Part shown: positions 18,433-27,555 of the stretch, piece by piece
How positions within the stretch are numbered: the stretch's first letter is position 1
How the letters are laid out: each line of letters begins with the position of its first letter
Source: Kamptonema formosum PCC 10802
GTDB lineage: Bacteria; Cyanobacteriota; Cyanobacteriia; Cyanobacteriales; Oscillatoriaceae
Direction of reading: 5' to 3'
Length of the DNA: 64,000 nt
Assembly: GCF_000332335.1 (NCBI RefSeq)
Contig: NZ_KB235948.1
Coordinates: 1,259,949 to 1,323,948 of the forward strand
The notes under the pieces: generated by a model
The model's database searches: none
What the model was told of the DNA's origin: nothing
The model's input: only the letters and a program-made list of their open reading frames with translations
Translations under genes and position numbers: made by a program

Positions 18433-19887
18433 TTAGCTTACATTTTGCCAGGAAAGCAAAGAGCGAAATAGGGCAATATCGCTTTTAGTGAATTCGCCGG
18501 CAAGCAGGAATGCCAGCGGGATGAGAAGGGCGAGCGACGGCAGTTTCAAGAGCAGCCAAAATCCGGGAACGGACCAATAAACCGCCACGGCGTAGATTAA
18601 CCCGCAGACGAGGATACTTCTGATGAGGGTGCGGAAAGGGGGAATAATTCGCCAGATGCGGTAAACTGCCAGCACCGTGGCAACTGCTCCCAAAAAAGCA
18701 AATAGGGTGGTTGAAAAAGAAGCCCCAATCGCTCCAAATTTGGGGATTAGCAACCCATGACCGATCGCCGCGAGAGGCACCATCGGTGCCGTCAGGGCAA
18801 AGGTCCAATTGGGTTTGTCAGCCGCGATGAGAATGGCTGTATTTACAGAGATTCCGACAAAGGCGATCGAGCCAAACATCAGCACGGCTAACAGGGGCGC
18901 TGCCGGCAGAAATGGCTGGCCAAAAATCAGCCCAACAATCTCAGAAGAGGTTCCAGCTGTGAGCGCGGCAAAAGGCAGTATCAACAAAACTAAACGCATC
19001 GCATCCTGACTCATTTTTTTTGCCTGTGGGAGATCCCCTTCGCGCAACTTTCGAGTCAGGTTAGACAGGATCACTGGCGAAAAAGACAGGGCAAAGATGC
19101 CGGGAACCAGAGACAAGTTTTGCGCTGCCCCGTAGATGCCGGCCTGTTCGGCGGTGCCGCCCAGCGCTTTCAGCATCATTAAATCCAGTTTATCATAGAA
19201 ACGCATCGATAGCGCGTACAGAAATATCGGCAGAGCGTAATCCCACAATTTTTTGACGGGGAAAGGCTCGTCACAGAACAGCGAGGGGCGGATGTAAAAT
19301 CGACTGAATGCCAATTCAACCAGCGACGCCCCAACGCTGCCCAGAATTGCTCCTTGCACGGAAAAACCAAGACTGACAAGCAAGACAATTAAGATTAGCC
19401 GAGCAATCCAGCGACTGGCACCGGCAATCGCCTGTCTGGAAAAGCCACCCAGCCCCATTTGAATTGAGCGGTGCGCCCTGGCTACAGCGAACAGAATTAT
19501 TTCCGGGGCGAAGAGCAGCAGGTATGCTGTTAGCTGCGGTTCGCCCAGCAGCCGCGCAATCGGAACCGCTGACAGACACAAGAGAAATGCCGCACTGCCA
19601 CTCACTAGCAAATACTGCTGCAAGACTGTTGTGCCAACGGGCCGCCAGTCCTCAGCTTCGCTGACAAATTTAATTGTTGTGCGCGAGAAGATAGAGGTCG
19701 CACTCCACTCTATCCAGGCAATTATCGTAGAAGCTAAAGTAAACAAGCCGTAGCCGTGTGGCCCGAGCGATCGCGTCAGAAAGATAGCTGTCAGCAAGCC
19801 GGTGGGAAACAGGACTGCTTCGCCGGCAAAGGTCTGCAGTGTCCCTTTTAGCGTGCCGCGTCTTGGTTGGGGAGCCGGTGGGTTCAT
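18433..19887 (-). CDS. Wzx-type polysaccharide flippase
   Basis: A 484-residue MATE/MOP-superfamily membrane protein. It begins PRRGTLKGTLQTFAGEAVLFPTGLLTAIFLTRSLGPHGYGLF, typical of polysaccharide biosynthesis (PST) transporters, and has about 12-14 hydrophobic segments to the C-terminus. Members move lipid-linked oligosaccharides across the plasma membrane. Its place among glycosyltransferases supports this. An inverted repeat at 19901-19972 lies between it and the upstream phosphatase-like gene. Confidence 0.85.
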   Translation of the reverse strand: MNPPAPQPRRGTLKGTLQTFAGEAVLFPTGLLTAIFLTRSLGPHGYGLFTLASTIIAWIEWSATSIFSRTTIKFVSEAEDWRPVGTTVLQQYLLVSGSAAFLLCLSAVPIARLLGEPQLTAYLLLFAPEIILFAVARAHRSIQMGLGGFSRQAIAGASRWIARLILIVLLVSLGFSVQGAILGSVGASLVELAFSRFYIRPSLFCDEPFPVKKLWDYALPIFLYALSMRFYDKLDLMMLKALGGTAEQAGIYGAAQNLSLVPGIFALSFSPVILSNLTRKLREGDLPQAKKMSQDAMRLVLLILPFAALTAGTSSEIVGLIFGQPFLPAAPLLAVLMFGSIAFVGISVNTAILIAADKPNWTFALTAPMVPLAAIGHGLLIPKFGAIGASFSTTLFAFLGAVATVLAVYRIWRIIPPFRTLIRSILVCGLIYAVAVYWSVPGFWLLLKLPSLALLIPLAFLLAGEFTKSDIALFRSLLSWQNVS

Positions 19888-19900
19888 TGAATTAATGAAA

Positions 19901-19972
19901 GAAGAGGTCAGAAGGAAGAAGCCAGAAGCGAGACGTCAGAAGTGATTTTTGATTCAGACTTCTGACTTCTTC
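19901..19972. repeat. inverted repeat in the polysaccharide gene run
   Basis: GAAGAGGTCAGAAG (19901-19914) and CTTCTGACTTCTTC (19959-19972) are inverted with one mismatch; an inner GTCAGAAGT (19935-19943) can pair instead with ACTTCTGAC. Two alternative stems between co-directional genes could act as an attenuator or processing site. Confidence 0.5.
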
Positions 19973-19977
19973 TCACT

Positions 19978-21525
19978 TTATACTGTTTTGGGCGCGAGCG
20001 CCTCAAGAGGCTGGCCAGTCATTTTATCTGGAATCGGTTCGCCCATCAGCGACAGAAACGTTGGAGCCAGATCCAGCAAAGAAACATCGGCGATCGCGCC
20101 CCGCCTCTGAATAGATGGCCCGGCTGCCGCAATAAAGCCATTGTGGGAATGGTCGCTGTCCCGGTAAAATTCTGGCTTCTGCTGCCTTAGCTCAGCCTTG
20201 GGATGAATCACCCGCTCCATAAAGTGAGTGGCAGGTTTCCACTGCACGAACAGATCGGGTAAAACTGCTGGCGGATCGCCACCAAACAGATCGCAAATCC
20301 GCTCCACGCGCCTCACCACCGGTTCGCCGGTTTCCGGATCTTTTAGCTGCATCAAATCTGCCTCCAGCTGGTCGAGCAGCGCCAAATATTCCGCTCCCGG
20401 CTCCACAATCCCTTGTGGCTCCCGACCTTTGAGATTCACCCGCACAAAGCCCGGGTAAAAAGAAGGAATGGAGAAAGCTTTTGTCTTCTGCCAATTGGTG
20501 CTGTTGCGGAACTGCTCCGCCAGCAGGCGTTCCCGCTTCTCTCGGGAGAGCAACCGCTGGCTGATTGCCACCCGCACCGGCTCAGGTAACACCTTACGCA
20601 CCAAATCCATCGGAGAGAGAGACTTTTTCCCACTCGGTTCTGGAGCTGCCTGATAGCCTAGCTGCCGGCAAAACGCTTCAATCAGCCCGGTGGTCGGATA
20701 TTGGTTTTCCATCCCTGTCTCCGACAAGATAAAGACATTGGCTTCGCTAGGTAATTGTGACAGTATCTGGCCCATTTCTCGGTCGAGCGCAGCAAGAACG
20801 TCTCGGATCGCATCTTTGAGATCGGGCGCTTCTGGAGTTTGGTTGGGAAGGAGGGCTTCCGGTCGGTGCCGCCAAAACTGGTGGTTCGCAATGTGAGATT
20901 CGCAAAAAATAATGACTGTTACGTCATAGCGATCTTGACTCAGCAAGTGGCGGCACAGCGCCCCTTTTTTCTCAATTCGCTCCAACAGCAGGCGGTAAAT
21001 CTGCCGGTCTTCGGCAGCGTCAAAATTCAAGGTTCCCTCAATTACTATCTGCGGGCCAAAAACTCGGCGCACCTCTTCCAGCAGCTCCTTTGGCTCAGTC
21101 GAAGCAGGAGAGGGCGAATGCAGGCTAGCCCAGTCAGCGATCTGAATTCCTTTCAGTTCAGAGATCGGATCGGCGTTTGGCGCGTCAACGACCGCCACTT
21201 TTTTATCTGTCCCCTGCAAACAAGACCAGAAAGGACTTATCTTTGCATGCGGTTCGCTGACCGGTTGCAAGTCGTAGGTCCCCGGTTTTAACTGGCGAAA
21301 ATAGTAGTACCCGTGTTCGTTGCGCGAGATGCCGCTGAACATAGAAGCCCAGAGGCTGTGGGAACATACCAGTTCGGGACCGCCAGTTTGGCCCCAGCAT
21401 CCCCGTTCCATAATCGAGGCAATAGTGGGCAGGTAGCCTTCTTTTGCCCAGCGCTGGATGGAATCAAGATCGCCTACGTCAAATCCTAAAATAACTAGGG
21501 GTGAAGTTTTTCGCTCCAATGTCAT
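19978..21525 (-). CDS. alkaline-phosphatase-superfamily protein with degenerate active site (copy A)
   Basis: A 515-residue member of the type I phosphodiesterase/nucleotide pyrophosphatase group. Recognisable blocks are ILGFDVGD at the N-terminus (metal Asp), PTIASIMERGCWG, SGISRNEHGYYYF, RVNLKGREPQGIVEPGAEY, DPETGEPVVRRV and SLLDLAPTFLSLMGEPIPDKM. The usual SDHG metal motif reads SETG (VFILSETGMENQYP), so the central Asp-His pair is lost, while the C-terminal His in DSDHSHNGF is kept. It starts with ATGA overlapping the stop of its upstream paralog, implying translational coupling. Roles in glycan or lipid phosphate trimming are possible, but catalysis is doubtful. Confidence 0.8.
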   Translation of the reverse strand: MTLERKTSPLVILGFDVGDLDSIQRWAKEGYLPTIASIMERGCWGQTGGPELVCSHSLWASMFSGISRNEHGYYYFRQLKPGTYDLQPVSEPHAKISPFWSCLQGTDKKVAVVDAPNADPISELKGIQIADWASLHSPSPASTEPKELLEEVRRVFGPQIVIEGTLNFDAAEDRQIYRLLLERIEKKGALCRHLLSQDRYDVTVIIFCESHIANHQFWRHRPEALLPNQTPEAPDLKDAIRDVLAALDREMGQILSQLPSEANVFILSETGMENQYPTTGLIEAFCRQLGYQAAPEPSGKKSLSPMDLVRKVLPEPVRVAISQRLLSREKRERLLAEQFRNSTNWQKTKAFSIPSFYPGFVRVNLKGREPQGIVEPGAEYLALLDQLEADLMQLKDPETGEPVVRRVERICDLFGGDPPAVLPDLFVQWKPATHFMERVIHPKAELRQQKPEFYRDSDHSHNGFIAAAGPSIQRRGAIADVSLLDLAPTFLSLMGEPIPDKMTGQPLEALAPKTV

Positions 21526-23081
21526 TTTTTTTCTCCTGGTGCGCCCGCAATAGCCTCAATTGGTTTCCCTTTTATGTGTTCTGGAATCGGTTCCCCTATC
21601 AGCGACAGAAACGTCGGAGCCAAATCCAGCAAAGAAACATGGCCGATATCGCCCCGCCCCTGAATAGATGGCCCCGCCGCCGCCACAAACCCAGAAAGCT
21701 TTTCCTGATTGTCTGGGCAATACTGCGGCTTTTCCTGAACCAGCACAGTTTGCGGGTGCGTGACTCTATCCATGAAGCGGTCGCCTGGTTTCCACTCCAC
21801 AAAAATATCGGGCAGTGAGAGAGGCGGCTGGCAATTAAAAAGTTCCACAGTTCGCGCCACTCGCCTCACTGCTGGCTTGCCGTCGTGCGGATCGACGAGC
21901 TGTTTTAAGTCGTCCTCCAGCCGCTGTAAAACAGCCTCATACTCCGCCCCCGGCTCCACAATTCCCTGCGGTTCCCGCCCTTTAAGGTTGACGCGCACAA
22001 AGCTGGTGAACAGCGAAGGAATCGCAAAAGCAGTCGTTTTTTGCCAGTCCGTTCCGGCATTTAACTGGTTTGCCAGCAGGCTTTCCTGGGTTGAAGAAGG
22101 CAGAAAGCGGCTGATAGCAAGACGCAAAGGCTGCGGGATTATCTGCCGCGCCAGATTCAACAGGCTTGGCTGGCGCTGCCCCGGCGGCAAACTGACGTGA
22201 TAGCCCAGTTGTCGGCAGAAAGAATCGATTAGGGTAGAAGTGGGATATTCGTCTTGGGAACCGTACAGTGAATAGATGATAATGTTAGCATCTTTCGGCA
22301 GTTGCGCCAGCAGCGCCCCGACTTCCCGATCGACAGCTTGATACATATTGCGGATGGCGTGGGTTAACTCGTTTTCCCCACTCGCTGTGCCGTTACCTCG
22401 CGCTTCGGGCCGGTATTTCCAAAATTGGGTGCTGGCTGGGTCTGTTTCCGAAAAAGTGATGTTAATTAAATCAAAATTGTCCCGCGCCAGGAGAGTTATG
22501 CAGAGTTTTCCTTTCTTCTCGAGTCGCTCTAGCAGGCGGCGGTACATTTGCAAATCATGTTGGAAATCGCTGTCAGGCATCCCAGGAATCATCATTCTCG
22601 GGCCAACTAGGTTTAAGACTTCTTTGACTAACTCGGCTGGCTCTGTCGAAGGGGGATCTGGAGAGTGAGTGTGGGTTCCCCAATTGGAAATTTGCATGCC
22701 CTGGATACCGGGTATGGGATCGATGTCAGGTACGTCAGCGATGAAAACCTTTTTGGAACGGTCGCAAAAGTAAGACCAGAAGGGAGGGACGCCCTTCACG
22801 ACATCGCTCGGTTTTAAATTTTCTAGCTCGTAAGTTCCGGGCTTCAACTGCCGGAAGTAATAGTAGCCGTGTTCGGTTCGCGAAATGCCGCTGAATAGCG
22901 TTAAGGAAGCGCCATACTCGCAGATCATTTCGGGCCCGCCGGTCGCGCCCCAACATCCCCGTTCCAAAATCGATGCAATGGTTGGCAGGTAACCTTCTCG
23001 GGCCCAGCGCAAGATGGCTTCGCGATCGCCAGTATCGAGTCCGAACATGATTAAGGGGGGGGTTTTGGCATTATTTTCCAT
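21522..23081 (-). CDS. alkaline-phosphatase-superfamily protein with degenerate active site (copy B)
   Basis: A 519-residue tandem paralog of the next gene, collinear throughout (MFGLDTGD, PTIASILERGCWG, SGISRTEHGYYYF, RVNLKGREPQGIVEPGAEY, SLLDLAPTFLSLIGEPIPEHI). It is more degenerate: the SDHG position reads SLYG (IIYSLYGSQDEYP), and the C-terminal metal His is replaced (NQEKLSGF). The first metal Asp remains. The gene overlaps the upstream GT4 gene by 11 bp and the downstream copy by 4 bp, so the three are probably co-translated. Two retained paralogs that both lost metal ligands suggest a binding or structural function. Confidence 0.8.
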   Translation of the reverse strand: MENNAKTPPLIMFGLDTGDREAILRWAREGYLPTIASILERGCWGATGGPEMICEYGASLTLFSGISRTEHGYYYFRQLKPGTYELENLKPSDVVKGVPPFWSYFCDRSKKVFIADVPDIDPIPGIQGMQISNWGTHTHSPDPPSTEPAELVKEVLNLVGPRMMIPGMPDSDFQHDLQMYRRLLERLEKKGKLCITLLARDNFDLINITFSETDPASTQFWKYRPEARGNGTASGENELTHAIRNMYQAVDREVGALLAQLPKDANIIIYSLYGSQDEYPTSTLIDSFCRQLGYHVSLPPGQRQPSLLNLARQIIPQPLRLAISRFLPSSTQESLLANQLNAGTDWQKTTAFAIPSLFTSFVRVNLKGREPQGIVEPGAEYEAVLQRLEDDLKQLVDPHDGKPAVRRVARTVELFNCQPPLSLPDIFVEWKPGDRFMDRVTHPQTVLVQEKPQYCPDNQEKLSGFVAAAGPSIQGRGDIGHVSLLDLAPTFLSLIGEPIPEHIKGKPIEAIAGAPGEKK

Positions 23082-24270
23082 TGGCGTTCTCCTTAGCTAG
23101 TAAAAGAGGTTCATATAAACCGATAAATCTGTCCACAAAAGTTGCTTCGCTGAAGTCTTTCAGCGCCACCTCCCGTCCCGCTTGCCCCATCTGTTCTGCC
23201 AGATCGCGGTTTTGCAGCAGCCGCAGCAAAGCCTCTGTTAAAGCACCGGCATCCTCCGGCGGTATGAGAAAGCCGGTGTGACTGTCCCGAACGATTTCGG
23301 TCAGTCCCCCAGAACCGCTGGCGACTGCCGCCGTGCCTCGCATCATCGCCTCAGCCGCCACAATCCCGAACGGTTCCTGCCATCGCGACGGGACAGCCTG
23401 CACCCATGCACTGGCAAAGTGCAGTTCCATTTCTTCGCGAGACAGGTGCCCCAGCAGAGTGACATTTTGCTGCAGTTTGTATTCGGAAATCAGCTCGGCC
23501 AGCGCCTTGCGTTCTGGCCCGTCTCCGGCTACTAACAGCCGCGCCTGGGGAATTTCTGCGGCCACTTTTGCGAATGCCCGCACTAAGATATCCGCACCTT
23601 TTTCCCAAACCAGCCTGCCGGCAAAAGCCACGGTTGGCGGCGATGAGAGAGGTGGGCGTTGGGGGCGAATGGGAATCCCATTCCAGACAACTTCCACCGG
23701 CTCGATGCCCTCTGCCACCAAGCGCCGCTTTGTTGCTTCGCTATTGGCGACAATTAAATTAAAAGCATCGCGCCAGTGCCGCCACAGTTTCATCTGCAGC
23801 ATCAGGGGCAGCCAGTCGCGCAGGGGCAGGCAGCCTTTAGTGTAGCACACCGCACCGGCTCTGTCAATGCAGCTTGTCCCATCCGGCAGCATCTTGGTGC
23901 CGAGCGGACAAATCGCTCGATACCAGGCAACGTGATACAGGCTGGGTATATCTTTCAGCAAGGGCAAAATCAGCGGCGAAAGTTGCGTCAAAAATATTCT
24001 AACATGAACGATATCCGGCTGAAATTTTTTCAGAATTTCACTCAACTTTCGCAACGCCCAAGGATTGGCGGTTTGCAAGAGCGTGCGGAAACTGGAGGTT
24101 GTGCCAAAACACTCGCTATCCGCTAGGCTTTCTGCTGCGCCGCCTTTGGCGCAACTGGCAAAAAGTCTGGCGTCGTGCCCCCGCTGCCGCAACCCCTCTC
24201 GCAGTGCCAGCATCATCAGTTCAGCGCCCCCAGTCGGCGTTCCGTAGTCGTTAACCAGCAAAATTTTCAT
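23071..24270 (-). CDS. family 4 glycosyltransferase
   Basis: A 399-residue GT-B transferase. The N-terminal fold begins LLVNDYGTPTGGAELMMLAL, and the C-terminal donor site contains VAFAGRLVWEKGADILVRAF, LLVAGDGPER and the E-x7-E motif in EPFGIVAAEAMMRGTA. It has the usual GT4 length. It overlaps the downstream phosphatase-like gene by 11 bp. The product sugar is unknown. Confidence 0.9.
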   Translation of the reverse strand: MKILLVNDYGTPTGGAELMMLALREGLRQRGHDARLFASCAKGGAAESLADSECFGTTSSFRTLLQTANPWALRKLSEILKKFQPDIVHVRIFLTQLSPLILPLLKDIPSLYHVAWYRAICPLGTKMLPDGTSCIDRAGAVCYTKGCLPLRDWLPLMLQMKLWRHWRDAFNLIVANSEATKRRLVAEGIEPVEVVWNGIPIRPQRPPLSSPPTVAFAGRLVWEKGADILVRAFAKVAAEIPQARLLVAGDGPERKALAELISEYKLQQNVTLLGHLSREEMELHFASAWVQAVPSRWQEPFGIVAAEAMMRGTAAVASGSGGLTEIVRDSHTGFLIPPEDAGALTEALLRLLQNRDLAEQMGQAGREVALKDFSEATFVDRFIGLYEPLLLAKENANGK

Positions 24271-24318
24271 CTTTCATCGGCTCAACGCACCTGCCCAACA
24301 ACTAGACTGCGATAATTT

Positions 24319-24397
24319 TATAGCGGTTCGGCCCAGAAACCCGGTTTCTTTAAGAAACCGGGTTTCTCAGTCCCTCACTAATATGAGAGACGCTATA
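24319..24397. repeat. complete composite hairpin element (79 bp)
   Basis: Ends are TATAGCG and CGCTATA. Inside are a perfect hairpin AGAAACCCGGTTTCTT/AAGAAACCGGGTTTCT (24335-24367) and a tail CTCACTAATATGAGAGA. Partial versions are at 1-60 and 38393-38455. The terminal inversion suggests a mobile unit. Confidence 0.65.
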
Positions 24398-24403
24398 GTG
24401 GCA

Positions 24404-25381
24404 CTAGACATAGCCCTTCTGGCGATACCACTGAACCGTTTGTTTAATCCCTTCTCGCACGGAAACTTTGGGACAATAGCCCAGTTCTTTTTCTGCTTTG
24501 GAAAGATCCAGAATCTTGTCGGCTAGAAACAGAGCGTATCGGTGGACGCGGGGCAACTCAAACCCAAAGCGCTTGTAAACGGTTTCGCCCAGAGCATTGA
24601 AAGCGCGATAGGGAGCCACCGGCAGGCTGCCGAATGAATTCTCGATCCCCAATTCTCGGGCAATCATCTCTACCAACTCCTTGACCTTGACCGGTTCTTT
24701 GCCGGCGATTAGATAGCATTCCCCTTCTATCCCCTTGGTCTGGGCGCAGCGCCGCAGCCCGTCTACCACGTCTGAGACGTAACCCAAATGATCGTGATTT
24801 TCCCCCGTGCCTATCATCCGAAAGCGCTTGGTTGCAATGATTTTAGTCAAACCTAACAAACTCAAGGAACCGGGACCGAAAACACCCGGCAAGCGAACGA
24901 TCGCGACAGGCAATCCCTCTTTCTGATAGCCAGACCGAACCACCTCCTCACCCAACCACTTCGATTCGCGATAGGCAGAGCTGGGATTGGGGGGCGAGTT
25001 TTCAGTAACAGGCGGATTTTTAAGAATTCCATAAACGCCCGCACTGCTAGTATAAACCAGCCTTTCAACATTCGCTTTGAGGGCGGCACGGACTAGATTT
25101 TTTGTGCCTTCTATGTTCACTGTAAAGTACAGTTTTATAGAGGTTCCGGGCTTTAACATTTGAGCGGCAAGGTGATAGACCTGCTGGCAACCTGTGACCG
25201 CTCTCTCCACCGCACCGGCATCTGTAATGTCTCCGCGAACAATTTCAACATCCAGCTTCTCTAGCAAGGAAGTATCGCTCGATTGCCGCGCCATAATTCT
25301 TACGTCGCACCCGTCTTTAACCAGGGTTTCAGTCAGGTGACTCCCCACAAATCCAGTTGCTCCTGTTACCAAAACTTTCAT
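24404..25381 (-). CDS. NAD-dependent epimerase/dehydratase (extended SDR)
   Basis: A 325-residue extended short-chain dehydrogenase. The Rossmann motif TGATGFVGSHL is at residues 6-16, the catalytic region has SSAGVYG and YRESK (Tyr-x3-Lys), and RLPGVFGPGS is the usual substrate-domain entry. These enzymes epimerise, dehydrate or reduce nucleotide-linked sugars. The neighbours support a role in making an activated sugar. No sequence feature fixes the substrate. Confidence 0.87.
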   Translation of the reverse strand: MKVLVTGATGFVGSHLTETLVKDGCDVRIMARQSSDTSLLEKLDVEIVRGDITDAGAVERAVTGCQQVYHLAAQMLKPGTSIKLYFTVNIEGTKNLVRAALKANVERLVYTSSAGVYGILKNPPVTENSPPNPSSAYRESKWLGEEVVRSGYQKEGLPVAIVRLPGVFGPGSLSLLGLTKIIATKRFRMIGTGENHDHLGYVSDVVDGLRRCAQTKGIEGECYLIAGKEPVKVKELVEMIARELGIENSFGSLPVAPYRAFNALGETVYKRFGFELPRVHRYALFLADKILDLSKAEKELGYCPKVSVREGIKQTVQWYRQKGYV

Positions 25382-25418
25382 CCTCTGCCTCCCATCGACT
25401 CTTTTCTCAGCACCAACA

Positions 25419-26456
25419 TCAGACTTTTTCTGCCCACTGCTTCATCGCGAGCGGTGCTAGTAATGTAGCGTACATCCCGCTCATTTCAGAAGCGCGAGCT
25501 ACAGCCGACATGACCGCGACCAGTGGCAGGAGCGCCCAGCGGCGGAGCGAACTGATTTCTAGAAGGCGGCTAAATCTGAACCAGCGCCGAATGTCAAGCA
25601 TGACGTGCCATCCCATAGTCACCAACGGCTCTAAAACACTTGTCCGCGCTATCCATTGATTGGGGTAATCTTTATCCAAGCGCCTTAAGGAGAAAACTTC
25701 ATAACCGTACCGGAAATGCAAGCTGACGAGCCAATACCGCCACGAGAAGTAATGCGCGACTTGCTGTTTCGGCTGCAAAGCGATTTTGCCTCCTGCGTTC
25801 ACGATCGCTCGGTAGAGCAGTGGGGAGGCGCAGATCCGTCCGAATTCAGTCCTGTACTGGTGGGTGCGAAAAGTCTCCGCTCGGAAGACAACGTTGTGAT
25901 CCATAAAGCCTAATGGCTGCGGCAGCTGTCCGCCTTTATTTTTGCCGAGAATCCAGCCCCAAGTGATTGATGCCGCTATTTGCATTATGGTATCATCTGG
26001 ATTGAAGCCGCTGTCATTTCTAAAAAGACTCGGCCCCACCACGACATCGGCTCCGCTCTCGATCGCTCCCACCGCTGAAGACAGCCAGGTCGATTTCGGA
26101 CGCACGTCAGAATCGGTAAAGGCGATAATTTCGCCGCAGGCGATTTCAGCGCCTAGATTTTTCAATTCGTAATAGTTAGCGCCATCGATTTCCACCGTCC
26201 TCACAGAGAGAAACGGCGTCCCGCTTGAATACAGACGTTTCCATTCCTCAGTTTGTGCGAGGCTCCCAACCAGCACCACCTCTACACGTTCGAGCGGAAA
26301 GTCTTGCTGTTTCAGGGCATCCATAGTGGCTGCCGCTGTCCCGAGTTCTCGCGACTCGTTATATCCTTCCACCACCACGGAAACTAGCGGTTTACTGGCG
26401 GTTGCTGTTTGTTCTATCGGTGTCTCCATATCGGCGGTCTTTGTATCAGTTTTCAT
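25419..26456 (-). CDS. family 2 glycosyltransferase, membrane-associated
   Basis: A 345-residue GT2 protein: VSVVVEGYNESRELGTAA, the donor site AFTDSDVRPKS (DSD metal motif), and a C-terminal hydrophobic stretch (ALLPLVAVMSAVARAS, YATLLAPLA) likely to anchor it. MKTDTKTADMETP gives two in-frame ATGs; the first, at 26456, is used here. It sits between the SDR and Gfo/Idh genes. Confidence 0.85.
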   Translation of the reverse strand: MKTDTKTADMETPIEQTATASKPLVSVVVEGYNESRELGTAAATMDALKQQDFPLERVEVVLVGSLAQTEEWKRLYSSGTPFLSVRTVEIDGANYYELKNLGAEIACGEIIAFTDSDVRPKSTWLSSAVGAIESGADVVVGPSLFRNDSGFNPDDTIMQIAASITWGWILGKNKGGQLPQPLGFMDHNVVFRAETFRTHQYRTEFGRICASPLLYRAIVNAGGKIALQPKQQVAHYFSWRYWLVSLHFRYGYEVFSLRRLDKDYPNQWIARTSVLEPLVTMGWHVMLDIRRWFRFSRLLEISSLRRWALLPLVAVMSAVARASEMSGMYATLLAPLAMKQWAEKV

Positions 26457-26508
26457 CGGCGTTAACTCTATGATATAATAGGCTTTTATGCGCGGGATGC
26501 CGGCGTGT

Positions 26509-27555
26509 TCATAAAATCCCCGCTTCTAAGGCAATGCGGCTTCCCGTAGCGGCTGATTTCTCCGCTGCTGCGATAACCGCTAGGCTGCAATAGCCATCCC
26601 AAAAATCAGGTTTAGTTGGCTGATTCGCTCGCGCAGCCGCTACAAAATGCGCTAGGGCTGCCTGATAAGATGGCTCGTTGCTGGGGGCGAGAATTTTCCC
26701 CACTAGGTTGGGGCTGCTCAGGAGGGATTTCAGTCTGCGCCCCAGGGGTTTCAGCCGAGAAGTATCGCGGGTAGCCGGCGCAATTTCAAGATTGGGCACT
26801 TGATAGCGGTCGAGTGTCAGTTTGCCGGCTTGACCGTATATTTCAAAGCGGTCCTCATCCACCGCGCTCATGGAAAAGAAGCACTGCACCGGCAGCCCGC
26901 CGGTCAGCTGCAATTCTAGCATGGCGCTGTCGCCCTCACTGCGCAGCGTTCGCACCAGAGCCCACACCTGGCTCACTTCTTCTTCAAACAAAAAGCGAAC
27001 CATATCGATGTGGTGCGAGGCCAAATTCAGCAAAACCCCACCCCCACTTGACCTCAGCTGCTGCCAAACCGGCAGAGTTCTTGCAGCGGAAGAAAACACC
27101 GATCGCACGCTCACCACTTCGCCTAGCTGTCCCGATTTTATGTATTCCTTGGCCGCCTGGTAAATTGGATTGAAGCGATAGTTAAAACCCATCATCCCAA
27201 CCGTACCAGCACTCCGCCAAGCGTCAAGCGCATCTCGCGCATCCTCAAGATTCGCAGCTAGGGGTTTTTCCAAATAGACGTGTTTGCCCAGTTTCAAAGC
27301 CGCCTCTGCCGCCTCCGCGTGCAGCCCATTCGGCAAGCAGATAACCGCAGCTCCCACATCTGATTTCTCCAGCATTTCCTGCCAGTCAGAAAAGGCAATC
27401 GCCTTTGGCACCCTGCGACTCGCTTCTTCTCGCCGCTGCGGATCTGGTTCCGCCAGCGCCACCAATTCAGCGTCCGGCAGACGCGCCAGCACATTCAAGT
27501 GTGCCAGCTGAACGATCCGACCGCAACCGATCAGCCCTACTTTGAGTCTAGACAT
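26509..27555 (-). CDS. Gfo/Idh/MocA family oxidoreductase
   Basis: A 348-residue NAD(P)-dependent sugar dehydrogenase-like protein. The Rossmann motif GLIGCGRIVQLAHL is at the N-terminus, the signature EKPLAANLEDA (EKP with catalytic Lys) is near residue 95, and NLASHHIDMVRFLF (HxxD region) is near 180. The start overlaps the stop of the upstream flavoprotein gene by 19 bp, a sign of co-translation. In polysaccharide clusters such enzymes oxidise or epimerise nucleotide sugars; substrate unknown. Confidence 0.88.
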   Translation of the reverse strand: MSRLKVGLIGCGRIVQLAHLNVLARLPDAELVALAEPDPQRREEASRRVPKAIAFSDWQEMLEKSDVGAAVICLPNGLHAEAAEAALKLGKHVYLEKPLAANLEDARDALDAWRSAGTVGMMGFNYRFNPIYQAAKEYIKSGQLGEVVSVRSVFSSAARTLPVWQQLRSSGGGVLLNLASHHIDMVRFLFEEEVSQVWALVRTLRSEGDSAMLELQLTGGLPVQCFFSMSAVDEDRFEIYGQAGKLTLDRYQVPNLEIAPATRDTSRLKPLGRRLKSLLSSPNLVGKILAPSNEPSYQAALAHFVAAARANQPTKPDFWDGYCSLAVIAAAEKSAATGSRIALEAGIL

